Made by a program: the position numbers and the translations under genes
The notes under the pieces: model-generated
What the model was told of the DNA's origin: nothing
The model's database searches: none
Seen by the model: the letters and a program-made list of their open reading frames with translations, nothing else
Shown: positions 26,601 through 34,502 of the stretch, piece after piece
How positions within the stretch are numbered: the first letter of the stretch is position 1
Layout: each line of letters opens with the position of its first letter
Assembly (NCBI GenBank): GCA_964404445.1
Contig: CAYOJW010000001.1
Span: 682,001 to 746,000 of the forward strand
Reading direction: 5' to 3'
Length of the DNA stretch: 64,000 nt
DNA from: UBA2336 sp964404445
Lineage (GTDB): Bacteria > Bacteroidota > Bacteroidia > Cytophagales > Cyclobacteriaceae

Positions 26601-26846
26601 TTCGAGAACTCATCGTTTAACCGTGTGAGTACCGCATACCTGCGCCTGAAGAGCATTGAATTAGGCTACACCCTGCCCAAACGTAACACATCATCTTCGC
26701 TGAGTGTGCGGGTGTTTGCCAATGCGTATAACCTGTTTACCATAACAGGGGTAAAATTTGTTGATCCCGAACACCCGGACGATGACCTGGGGCGGATGTA
26801 CCCACTGAACAAAACATATACCCTGGGTGTTTCGGTCAGGTTTTAA
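23664..26846 (+). CDS. SusC-family TonB-dependent outer membrane receptor
   Basis: A 1060-residue outer-membrane importer. A signal peptide (cleavage after about residue 32, VFA) precedes a CarboxypepD_reg-like domain (about 36-115: TGQVTSAEDGTALPGVSI, DADGKYAIRV, VFSYIGY). The TonB-linked SusC/RagA signature EVIVVGYGTQQK and the plug domain with IDGIPRS, LNPNDIDDISVLKDASS and YGVRGSNGVVLVTTKKG follow, then a 22-strand barrel ending in YTLGVSVRF. It imports oligosaccharides bound by the SusD partner encoded 28 nt downstream. There is no N-terminal STN domain, so anti-sigma signalling through this receptor is unlikely. Confidence 0.97.
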   Translation: MQNKYRQLFKKLITYSAFGIAVQCILFVSVFAQQEITVTGQVTSAEDGTALPGVSILVKGTNMGTSTDADGKYAIRVSDGNAVLVFSYIGYVKQEVTVASQTVIDVIMAIDNQLLNEVIVVGYGTQQKVTLTGSVASIKGDEMMRTKNENPQNMLTGRVAGVRVWQRSAEPGTYSNNFDIRGLGAPLIVIDGIPRSVEDFQRLNPNDIDDISVLKDASSAIYGVRGSNGVVLVTTKKGTAGKTTVSYNGSYTMQRPSNMPKLADPFQTMTLYNEKSMNSIDNPTIIYGPDKFEAYRSGELRSADWNSLVIANVSPQTQHDISITGGTDKTQYFIGGGFLYQEGFFKSGDLNYNKINLRSNITTELTEGLKFNINLAGISDVRNTPYSSAVDIIRNYWRQGVLFPAYADPGNTMLSYEGLDLEQNTVAMMTSDISGYRVFRQKTFQSSASLDFDFETLSTSLKGLSAKAMVNYDFRQNDNAVYRREYYQYMYDALTDTYNSKLYNLSQTNNMRRETFSKQQALWQFLLNYNRTVGNHKVAGLLGWESQVRTGDNFFAQSNLAFDIPYLLGSVNDGSMVGSMSIDKNNLYKYSNSALLGRLNYIFADRYIAEFQFRYDGSSKFVEDKKWGFFPSALVAWRVSEEPFFQSIDALSFVEQLKFRASYGETSNDGDLNYEWYPGYEFPSTNTNAANGYYNQYAPGYMFNGVFVNGADVIVPNERITWITSKTFNVGVDFQGWNGLFGFSLDYFNRERQGIHARRNSNVPTVVGTSAPLENLNSDRQYGIDLELSHRNRIGGLSYGVKAIGTITRRKYLVALQNGPYGNSYDRWRNDNLNNRYQGVQFGYEGAGRYTSWDDIWSYPIYKDRGILPGDYKYQDWNGDGEINGLDQHPFAYDQTPWLNFSLSFDAAYKNFDLSLLLQGTGMGSMQYREPLYAIWGTNGGGTLTQYLDRWHPVDPTADPYDPETEWVSGYYGFTGNYPFENSSFNRVSTAYLRLKSIELGYTLPKRNTSSSLSVRVFANAYNLFTITGVKFVDPEHPDDDLGRMYPLNKTYTLGVSVRF

Positions 26847-26886
26847 AAATTGATAGTGAGAACGAGCTTATAAAATGGATTATACT

Positions 26887-28938
26887 ATGAAGAGGATATA
26901 CATATTATTTCTGGTTGGCGTATTTTATTTTTCTGCCTGCGCAGAACTTGACATTCCTCCGCCAAACGTGATTGGTGATGACGTACTCTTTACGAGTGAA
27001 TCGGGGATGGATGTTTACATGGCGCGCATGTACAGCCGAATGCCCTTTGAAGACTTTAAATACATGGCACAATGGGGTATTGAGTATAACGGATGGCTTA
27101 ACGCCATGGGCATTGAAGGCACGGGCGAAGCGCTAAACCGCGATGGAATATGTACAGCGTTCAGAAGCGAACGAACACCGTATTGGACAAACGCTTTTGT
27201 ATTGTTGCGCGATGCCAACTATTTGCTGGAGAAGCTTCCCGAATATCAAAGTAATTTTCCTGAGATTACATACAATCATTACTTAGGTGAAGCCTATTTT
27301 GTACGTGCCGTTGTATTTTCTGCCATGGCCAGACGGTTTGGGGGTGTGCCGCTGGTAACGCGCGTAATCCGTTATCCGGGCGAAAATTTAGAAGTACCAC
27401 GTTCAACGGAAGAAGAAACCTGGGATCAGGTACTGGCCGACTATGATCAGGCAACTGCTTTGTTACGGCCGGCCCACGAAAAATCGGGGTACTCGAACAA
27501 GTATGTTGCCCTTGCATTTAAATCCGAAGCCATGTTATATGCCGGCAGTGTGGCAAAATACAATGAAACCGTTCCGGGGCGGCTTACCGGTTTTGGCCTT
27601 AAAACAGGAGTACGTGTGATGGGTTTTGACGAAGGAACCGCGCAGGCGGCATCGGTACGATATTTCAGGGAAGCGTACCTCGCTGCCCGTGAAGTGATCG
27701 CCAGCGGCCGGTACTCGCTTTATAAAAAAAGATGGGCGGCTAACGATCCGCAGGCACAATACCAGAACATGGCCGATATGTTTCTTGACGAAACCAGCAC
27801 GGAAAACATCTATGTAAAAGAATATGTTTTCCCTACATCTACACATGGCTACGATGCATACAGCGCGCCATTTATTTTTAAAGCACCGTTAGCATCGGGC
27901 GTATGCCCAACGCTCGACTTTTTAGAATTGTTTGAAGGCTTCGACCGTTACCCCGATGGAACTATACGGGTAACGACCGGTTCTTCGAACACACAGGGAC
28001 AATACCTGATGTACGATTCGCCTTTGGATTTCTTTGCCGATGCCGAACCGCGCCTTCGTGCTTATGTGATCTTCCCGGGCGATGTGTTCAAGAACCGTGA
28101 AATCGAAATCCGGGCCGGTGTGTTTACGGGCAACACACCAGTTAACCCGCTGTTTAACAATTATTCGTATGCAACAGCAGAAACCCGTTATCAAAGCCTG
28201 CCGGCTTATACGGGCGGATCCAAAACACTTTTCCTTAGCCCGCGCGAAGGAAACGGTCAGGAAATCGTACCGTACAACGGAGGGACCATTACGGCTGCCG
28301 GTGCCAACGGTCCTTTTTATGATAATGGTGAAGCCTGCCTGACCGGACTCTATGGCCGCAAATGGTTAAACCCTGATCCTGCGTTTGAAGCAGCCGAAGG
28401 AAGATCGGCACAACATTTTATTTTAATGCGTTATGCTGAAGTTTTACTGAATGCAGCCGAGGCAGCGGTAGAACTGCAATTAGCAGGAGCAACCTCGCCT
28501 GATGGCGCTGACCTGATGCAGGTAGCGACATCGGCCGTAAACGAAATACGTGAACGGGCTGGTGCCACACTTTTAGTGAGCAACATTACACCCGATGTAA
28601 CGGGACGTAACATTGTGCGTAAAGAGCGCAGAAAAGAACTGGCGCTGGAACACAAAACCAAATGGGATCTACGCAGGTGGCGCGTACAGCATTATGAAGG
28701 CCGCGATGGTTTTTGGGGCGAAGAACGAGATAAAGATGCGTACAGCAGCAATGCGCGTTATCGCTTCCGTGGCTTGTATCCATTCTTTTCAACACAAGCC
28801 GGACAGTATTTCTTCGATGCTCGTTTCCAATGGATAAGCCTGAAAACGTTCGAGTACAACCCGATCGATTACTACTTTGCCATTCCGGGCGGGGAAGTAT
28901 CGAAGAGCCCGGTAATTGACCAGCAACCGAACCGATAA
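26887..28938 (+). CDS. RagB/SusD family nutrient-uptake outer membrane lipoprotein
   Basis: A surface lipoprotein of 683 residues from the ATG at 26887 (an in-frame ATG also lies at 26875). The signal peptide ends FYFSAC. The SusD fold is shown by the N-terminal NAFVLLRDANYLLEKLPEY, the TPR-like YLGEAYFVRAVVFSAMARRFGGVPLVT, the APHEKSGYSNKYVALAFKSEAMLYAGS-like helix (sequence varies slightly), and the C-terminal FILMRYAEVLLNAAEAAVEL and RKERRKELALEHKTKWDLRRW motifs. SusD lids the SusC channel and recruits glycan. At this length it is larger than most SusD proteins (about 500-650), with extra loops at residues 370-450. Confidence 0.95.
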   Translation: MKRIYILFLVGVFYFSACAELDIPPPNVIGDDVLFTSESGMDVYMARMYSRMPFEDFKYMAQWGIEYNGWLNAMGIEGTGEALNRDGICTAFRSERTPYWTNAFVLLRDANYLLEKLPEYQSNFPEITYNHYLGEAYFVRAVVFSAMARRFGGVPLVTRVIRYPGENLEVPRSTEEETWDQVLADYDQATALLRPAHEKSGYSNKYVALAFKSEAMLYAGSVAKYNETVPGRLTGFGLKTGVRVMGFDEGTAQAASVRYFREAYLAAREVIASGRYSLYKKRWAANDPQAQYQNMADMFLDETSTENIYVKEYVFPTSTHGYDAYSAPFIFKAPLASGVCPTLDFLELFEGFDRYPDGTIRVTTGSSNTQGQYLMYDSPLDFFADAEPRLRAYVIFPGDVFKNREIEIRAGVFTGNTPVNPLFNNYSYATAETRYQSLPAYTGGSKTLFLSPREGNGQEIVPYNGGTITAAGANGPFYDNGEACLTGLYGRKWLNPDPAFEAAEGRSAQHFILMRYAEVLLNAAEAAVELQLAGATSPDGADLMQVATSAVNEIRERAGATLLVSNITPDVTGRNIVRKERRKELALEHKTKWDLRRWRVQHYEGRDGFWGEERDKDAYSSNARYRFRGLYPFFSTQAGQYFFDARFQWISLKTFEYNPIDYYFAIPGGEVSKSPVIDQQPNR

Positions 28939-28967
28939 TGAATTATTAACGATTAGCTTAACAGAAG

Positions 28968-29783
28968 ATGAAGAAGATAATATATATAATCATAGTGTTC
29001 GTGCTGTTTTCTTTCAACTCGTGCAGCCTGTTTGAATTGGATAACTACGATGAGCCTTCCGAAACCCTGCGAGGCGAAGTAGTGGACGCAGCCAGCGGTG
29101 AGCCGGTACTTACAGATCAGGGAAGCGAAGGTATTCGTGTACGATTAACCGAACTCAGTTGGGGGCCCAATGTGACGCCTAACCCGGATTTCTTTTGTAT
29201 GCCTGACGGGACATTTCAGAATACAAAACTCTTTAAAGGAACGTATAACGTCCGCATTGACGGGCCCTTCATTCCGTTGATCCGCGAAGACGACCGAGGT
29301 GTTCCCATTGCCGATGAAACCCAAACGGTAGATATTAAAGGAGTCAAGAATGTCAGGTTTGAGGTACAGCCTTTCCTGAAAGTAGAGTGGGTAGGCGAAC
29401 CCCAGGTGATCAATGGAAGAATCAGGGCGCAGGTGCGCGTTACACGAGCTGTATCGCCAGCCGATTTCCAAACAAAAATTGAACCGATGGGCGGTTACAG
29501 CAGCAGTTTTTTAAATGTTACCGACATTCAACTGTTTGTGAGCTATTCTTCTACGGTAGGTTACCGTGCGCGCGACACACGTTGGTCAAATGAAATCTTA
29601 TATTCCGGTTCGGCATTTAATTCGTTGTTGGGGCAAACCATTAACATTGAATCCAACGGAACCATTCCTTCAGGGAGGGCAGTATTTATCCGCGCTGCGG
29701 CTCGTATCAACTACGATACACCAAGAGGCAGTGGAACGAGAAGGTGGAATTACAACGAAGCCCGGCAAGTGTTGATTCCATAA
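28968..29783 (+). CDS. DUF3823 lipoprotein, probable surface glycan-binding protein
   Basis: A 271-residue lipoprotein (Cys19 after FSFNS). The N-terminal ETLRGEVVDAASGEPV and the strand KLFKGTYNVRIDGPFIPL belong to the DUF3823 Ig-like domain. The remainder is a second beta-sandwich (FLKVEWVGEPQVINGRIRA, then paired strands to RAAARINYDT). DUF3823 proteins typically follow SusC/SusD in mannan-type utilization loci and are taken to bind glycan at the cell surface. It lies 29 nt after susD; a hairpin at 29802-29827 follows the stop. Confidence 0.85.
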   Translation: MKKIIYIIIVFVLFSFNSCSLFELDNYDEPSETLRGEVVDAASGEPVLTDQGSEGIRVRLTELSWGPNVTPNPDFFCMPDGTFQNTKLFKGTYNVRIDGPFIPLIREDDRGVPIADETQTVDIKGVKNVRFEVQPFLKVEWVGEPQVINGRIRAQVRVTRAVSPADFQTKIEPMGGYSSSFLNVTDIQLFVSYSSTVGYRARDTRWSNEILYSGSAFNSLLGQTINIESNGTIPSGRAVFIRAAARINYDTPRGSGTRRWNYNEARQVLIP

Positions 29784-29801
29784 AAATAAGGTTAGGGATT
29801 G

Positions 29802-29827
29802 AAGTCACCTCTTTAATGGGGTGGCTT
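29802..29827 (+). terminator. Hairpin after the SusCD-DUF3823 cassette
   Basis: AAGTCACCTC and GGGGTGGCTT pair over 10 bp (two G-T pairs) with a 6-nt loop, followed by TTTAAG. The T run is weak, so it could be a partial terminator or an RNA-stabilizing end that separates uptake genes from the enzyme genes. Confidence 0.4.
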
Positions 29828-29941
29828 TAAGCCTTAGCGTACTACGGCAGATGCCGCAGTTTATACTGGTTTAGTGTTTCAGTTTAACGGGAAGCATACT
29901 CCCTTTTCCTTTTATTTTATTTATAAAACAAATCTATACGG

Positions 29942-32140
29942 ATGCAAAAGCAGATTATACCTTATATACTGGCAGCGTTTTTCTTTCAGGCTTGTTCCCC
30001 GCCTCCGCAAAAAGCGAACGATCCCCAGGGTTCCGCACGCGAGAAAACCACGTTTCAAACTTCAAATCCCTGGAAACCTGTAACCGATGTACGCGCTGAT
30101 GTAGCGATTGTTTACAGCGTGAAAGATCATCACCGCAGAAGCAGCATGACGTTTGAAGAGCGTGTTCAAACCTGGCGCGACAGGGGATATACAACACATT
30201 TTATGACGGGTATTGCCTGGGGCGAGTATCAGGATTATTTCACCGGTGGATGGGATGGAAAATGGCATCTTGATGAAGGACAGGTAACGCAAAAAGGTGA
30301 TACGTTATGGCACGGCCGTTTAGTGCCGTATCTCGTCCCTTCAAAGAACTTTATCGAGTATATGAAAGAGCGAATCATTAAGCGCGTGATCGATGCCGGT
30401 ATTGATGCGATCTATCTCGAAGAACCTGAATTTTGGGCGCGTGCCGGGTACAGTACAGCCTTTAAGAAAGAGTGGAAAGAATATTACGGTTTCGACTGGA
30501 GGCCACAGCATGAGTCGCCTGAAAACACGTACTTAGCTAATAAACTGAAGTATCACCTGTACTACCGCGCATTAAATGAATGTTTCACATTTGCGAAAGC
30601 GTACGGCAAAAGCAAAGGGATGAATGTTCGGTGTTATGTGCCTACACATTCGCTGGTAAATTATTCGCAATGGATGATCGTCAGCCCCGAAGCAAGCCTT
30701 GCCTCGTTGCCGTGTGTGGACGGTTACATCGCACAGGTGTGGACGGGTACTTCACGTGAACCGAACTTCTTCAACGGAAAAAGAAAAGAACGGGTGTTTG
30801 AAACGGCCTTCCTCGAATACGGTTCGATGGAGTCGATGACAGCGCCTACCGGAAGAAAAATGTTTTTCCTGACCGATCCTATTGAAGACTGGCCGCGTGA
30901 TTGGGTAGATTATAAAAAGAATTACCAGGCAACGTTTGCCGCACAATTATTATACCCGATGATTGCCAACTATGAAGTAATGCCGTGGCCGGATCGTATT
31001 TATGGAGGGTTGTATCGCACCAGCGCCAACAGCGAAAAGAAAGAGCAGATTCCGCGCTTTTACTCAACACAGATGCAGGTGATGATCAACACGCTGAACA
31101 ACATGCCCCTGTCGGATAATAAAGTAAGCGGCTCGCAAGGCATCGGTGTGCTGATGGCCAACTCGCTGATGTTCCAGCGTTTCCCAACCCACAACGGTTA
31201 TGAAGATCCGCAGCTTGCCAATTTTTACGGACAGGCGCTCCCGTTGCTGAAGCGGGGCGTTCCGGTTAAAACCGTGCACATCGAAAATGTTTCCTTCCCA
31301 AAAACATGGACGGATTTAAGCATCCTGATCATGTCATACTCCAACATGAAACCCATGGAAGAAGCATCGCATGGCTATATTGCTGAATGGGTGAAAAACG
31401 GAGGCACGCTGGTGTATGCCGGCAGAGATGACGACCCCTTTCAAACCGTGCAGGAATGGTGGAATACCGGCTCAAACAAATTCAACGCTCCGTCCGAGCA
31501 TTTGTTTATGAAGCTTGGGCTGAAAGAACCGTTTGCAGCAGGCGAGTATGCTTGCGGTAAAGGAAAAGTAGTGATCCTGCGCAACGATCCGAAAGAGTTT
31601 GTGCTGAATGCCGACAGCGATACAGGATTCTTAAGCACCATTAAAAAACTGTATGAAGCAAAAGCCGGAACACTTGAGCTTAAAAACAGCTTCGCCCTTA
31701 CCCGCGGGCCGTACGAAATTATTTCGGTAGTGGATGAAAATGCCGATCAGTCTTCTTATACGGTCAAAGGAAAACTGATTGATTTGTTCGACCCCGAAAT
31801 TCCGGTGCTGGATGAGAAGCAGGTGAAACCGGGCGAACAGGCGTTCTTGTATAATATCGGCAGTGTTAAAAATCCGAAAACGCCACAAGTGTTGGCAGCC
31901 GCTGCTCGTGTTTACGATGAGAAAATAACAAAGAAGCAATATTCTTTCGTAGCGAAAAGTCCGTTGAACACCACCAACGTGATGCGGGTTCTTTTGCCGG
32001 CAGAAGCAAAAGAAATAAAAGTTACAGATGCTGCCGGAACAGCATTGTCGGCTAAGACTTCATGGGATGCATCAAGTAGAACGTGTTTTCTGAGTTTTGA
32101 AAACAACCCGGAAGGTGTTCATGTAAAGTTGATATGGTGA
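29942..32140 (+). CDS. Lipoprotein with a TIM-barrel glycosidase-like layout, family not recognised
   Basis: A 732-residue exported lipoprotein (signal ending FFFQAC, Cys18). Three parts can be proposed. Residues about 45-380 look like a (beta/alpha)8 barrel: DVAIVYSVKDHH, YTTHFMTGIAWGEY, VIDAGIDAIYLEEPEFW (three acidic residues where clan GH-A enzymes carry the acid/base), GMNVRCYVPTH, VDGYIAQVWTG, KMFFLTDPIEDW and IANYEVMPWPDRIYGG (Glu345, candidate nucleophile). Residues about 398-560 resemble the Rossmann-like trimerization/GATase domain of GH42-type enzymes (GVLMANSLMF, WVKNGGTLVYAGR). The end is beta-rich. Set between DUF3823 and GH92 genes, it may act on a side-chain linkage of mannan. 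No known family is claimed. Confidence 0.6.
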   Translation: MQKQIIPYILAAFFFQACSPPPQKANDPQGSAREKTTFQTSNPWKPVTDVRADVAIVYSVKDHHRRSSMTFEERVQTWRDRGYTTHFMTGIAWGEYQDYFTGGWDGKWHLDEGQVTQKGDTLWHGRLVPYLVPSKNFIEYMKERIIKRVIDAGIDAIYLEEPEFWARAGYSTAFKKEWKEYYGFDWRPQHESPENTYLANKLKYHLYYRALNECFTFAKAYGKSKGMNVRCYVPTHSLVNYSQWMIVSPEASLASLPCVDGYIAQVWTGTSREPNFFNGKRKERVFETAFLEYGSMESMTAPTGRKMFFLTDPIEDWPRDWVDYKKNYQATFAAQLLYPMIANYEVMPWPDRIYGGLYRTSANSEKKEQIPRFYSTQMQVMINTLNNMPLSDNKVSGSQGIGVLMANSLMFQRFPTHNGYEDPQLANFYGQALPLLKRGVPVKTVHIENVSFPKTWTDLSILIMSYSNMKPMEEASHGYIAEWVKNGGTLVYAGRDDDPFQTVQEWWNTGSNKFNAPSEHLFMKLGLKEPFAAGEYACGKGKVVILRNDPKEFVLNADSDTGFLSTIKKLYEAKAGTLELKNSFALTRGPYEIISVVDENADQSSYTVKGKLIDLFDPEIPVLDEKQVKPGEQAFLYNIGSVKNPKTPQVLAAAARVYDEKITKKQYSFVAKSPLNTTNVMRVLLPAEAKEIKVTDAAGTALSAKTSWDASSRTCFLSFENNPEGVHVKLIW

Positions 32141-32186
32141 GCCGTTAACAAGAAGTAAATTGAATTAATACAGATTAAGAATTAAG

Positions 32187-34487
32187 ATGATGAAGGAAAT
32201 TGGATTATCAGGGTTGACATTTTTTTTGTGGTGTTTTATTCTGAACGTGAATGCGAAAGGCACAGACCCTGTCAGTTATGTAAGCACGCTGGTAGGAACA
32301 AATTCCAAGTACGAGCTTTCAACCGGCAACACCTATCCGGCTATTGCCCTTCCCTGGGGGATGAATTTCTGGTCGCCCCAAACCGGGAAGATGGGCGATG
32401 GCTGGATGTACACCTACACAGCCGATAAGATCAGGGGATTTAAGCAGACTCACCAGCCCAGCCCGTGGATGAACGATTACGGTCAGTTCGCCATCATGCC
32501 GGTCACCGGAAAAGCTGTCTTTCATGAAGACGAACGCGCAAGCTGGTTTTCGCATAAAGCCGAAGTCGCCCAGCCGCATTACTACAAAGTGTATTTAGCC
32601 GATCACGATATAACAACAGAGATCACACCGACCGAAAGAGCAGCCATGTTCCGCTTTACATTCCCCGACACTAAAAACGCATTCATTGTTACCGATGCGT
32701 TTGACCGGGGATCGTATGTAAAGATCATTCCTGAAGAAAATAAAATCGTTGGCTATACAACCCGGAACACCGGAGGGGTTCCCGACAACTTTAAAAACTA
32801 CTTTGTTATCATTTTCGATAAGCCGTTCACGTATTCAGCAGCCGTTAAGGATGGTAAGATTGCAGAAGGCGAAAAAGAATTTTCAGGAAACCATGCCGGA
32901 GCCATCATCGGTTTTGCAACCTCGCACCACGAGCAGGTACACGCCCGTGTGGCGTCTTCCTTTATCAGCGAAGAGCAGGCGCTGCTTAACTTAAAAGAGC
33001 TGGGTACCGATAGTTTTGATCAGGTCGTAAACAAAGGAAGAAAACGCTGGAACGAAGTATTGGGTAAAATCAAAATTGAAGATGACAACATCGACAACCT
33101 TAGAACATTCTATTCTTCTTTTTATCGCTCAGTGCTATTCCCGCGAAATTTCTCTGAGATTGATGCCGCTGGCAGGATCGTTCACTACAGTCCGTACAAC
33201 GGAAAAGTATTGCCCGGCTACATGTTTACCGATACCGGTTTCTGGGACACATTCCGCAGCTTGTTCCCCTTCCTGAGCTTCTTATACCCTGCCGAGAATA
33301 CAAAGATGCAGGAAGGGCTTGTGAATGCCTACAAAGAAAGCGGGTTCCTTCCCGAGTGGGCCAGTCCTGGCCACCGCGATATTATGGTGGGTAATAACTC
33401 TGCTTCTGTTGTTGCCGATGCTTACCTGAAAGGCTTGCGCGGTTACGACATTGAAACCTTGTGGGAAGCATTGAAGCATGGCGCTAACAACGTGCACCCG
33501 AAAGTTTCGGCTACCGGAAGAAAAGGTTACGATCACTATAATAAATACGGCTACATCCCGAACGATGTGGATGTTGATCAGAATGTTGCGCGTTCGTTAG
33601 AGTATGCCTATGACGACTGGACGATCTATCGTCTGGGGAAAGCATTAAACAAGCCGAAGAAAGAGATTGATATTTATGCCAAACGGGCGATGAACTACAA
33701 AAACTTGTATAACCCGAAACGTAAATTAATGGCCGGCCGGACAACAAAAGGCGTTTTCCCCGATTCGTTTAACCCGACCGACTGGGGTCGTGATTTCACC
33801 GAAGGCAACAGCTGGCATTACTCATGGTCGGTGTTCCACGATCCGCAGGGATTGATCAACCTGATGGGCGGACCGAAAGAATATATAAACATGCTTGATT
33901 CAGTTTTCATCATTCCCGGAGCGAAAGGAATGGAAAGCCGTTCGATGATTCACGAAATGCGCGAAATGCAGGTGATGGACATGGGGCAGTATGCGCACGG
34001 CAACCAACCGATACAGCACATGGTGTATATGTATAACTATGCCGGAGAACCGTGGAAAGCACAGTACTGGGCGCGCGAAATCATGGACAAGCTTTACACA
34101 GCCGCGCCCGATGGCTATTGCGGTGACGAAGACAACGGGCAAACATCGGCCTGGTATGTTTTCTCAGCCCTGGGCTTCTATCCGGTGTGCCCGGGCAGCA
34201 ACGAGTACATCCTGGGATCACCGCTGTTCAGGTCAGTGAAAATTCAATTGGACAACGGAAAGGAAATAGCGATAACATCCGAAAATAATTCGAAAGCAAA
34301 CCGCTATATCCATGAAATGAAATTAAATGGCATTGCCTACACAAAAAATTACCTGGCACACGATGACCTGATGAACGGGGCGAAAATTCATTTTACGATG
34401 AGTGCAGCCCCGAATAAAAGCAGGGGTGCTGATAAGAACGATTTCCCGTATTCATTCTCAAACGAAATAAATCAACAGAAAAAGTAA
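32187..34487 (+). CDS. Glycoside hydrolase family 92 exo-alpha-mannosidase
   Basis: A 766-residue secreted enzyme with a Sec signal (cleavage near NVNAKG). GH92 features: the N-terminal beta-sandwich opens with VSTLVGTNSKYELSTGNTYP and WSPQTGKMGDGWMY; the catalytic (alpha/alpha)6 domain has FTDTGFWDTFRSLFPF, LPEWASPGHRDIMVGNNSAS, GNSWHYSWSVFHD, and the signature DEDNGQTSAWYVFSALGFYPV with the catalytic acidic residues and calcium ligands. GH92 enzymes are calcium-dependent inverting exo-mannosidases, most acting on alpha-1,2 or alpha-1,3 links of mannan side chains or N-glycans. The M to T change in the usual GQMSAW motif is noted. Linkage preference cannot be read from sequence. Confidence 0.95.
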   Translation: MMKEIGLSGLTFFLWCFILNVNAKGTDPVSYVSTLVGTNSKYELSTGNTYPAIALPWGMNFWSPQTGKMGDGWMYTYTADKIRGFKQTHQPSPWMNDYGQFAIMPVTGKAVFHEDERASWFSHKAEVAQPHYYKVYLADHDITTEITPTERAAMFRFTFPDTKNAFIVTDAFDRGSYVKIIPEENKIVGYTTRNTGGVPDNFKNYFVIIFDKPFTYSAAVKDGKIAEGEKEFSGNHAGAIIGFATSHHEQVHARVASSFISEEQALLNLKELGTDSFDQVVNKGRKRWNEVLGKIKIEDDNIDNLRTFYSSFYRSVLFPRNFSEIDAAGRIVHYSPYNGKVLPGYMFTDTGFWDTFRSLFPFLSFLYPAENTKMQEGLVNAYKESGFLPEWASPGHRDIMVGNNSASVVADAYLKGLRGYDIETLWEALKHGANNVHPKVSATGRKGYDHYNKYGYIPNDVDVDQNVARSLEYAYDDWTIYRLGKALNKPKKEIDIYAKRAMNYKNLYNPKRKLMAGRTTKGVFPDSFNPTDWGRDFTEGNSWHYSWSVFHDPQGLINLMGGPKEYINMLDSVFIIPGAKGMESRSMIHEMREMQVMDMGQYAHGNQPIQHMVYMYNYAGEPWKAQYWAREIMDKLYTAAPDGYCGDEDNGQTSAWYVFSALGFYPVCPGSNEYILGSPLFRSVKIQLDNGKEIAITSENNSKANRYIHEMKLNGIAYTKNYLAHDDLMNGAKIHFTMSAAPNKSRGADKNDFPYSFSNEINQQKK

Positions 34488-34502
34488 GTTAAGGTAAGGT
34501 TT

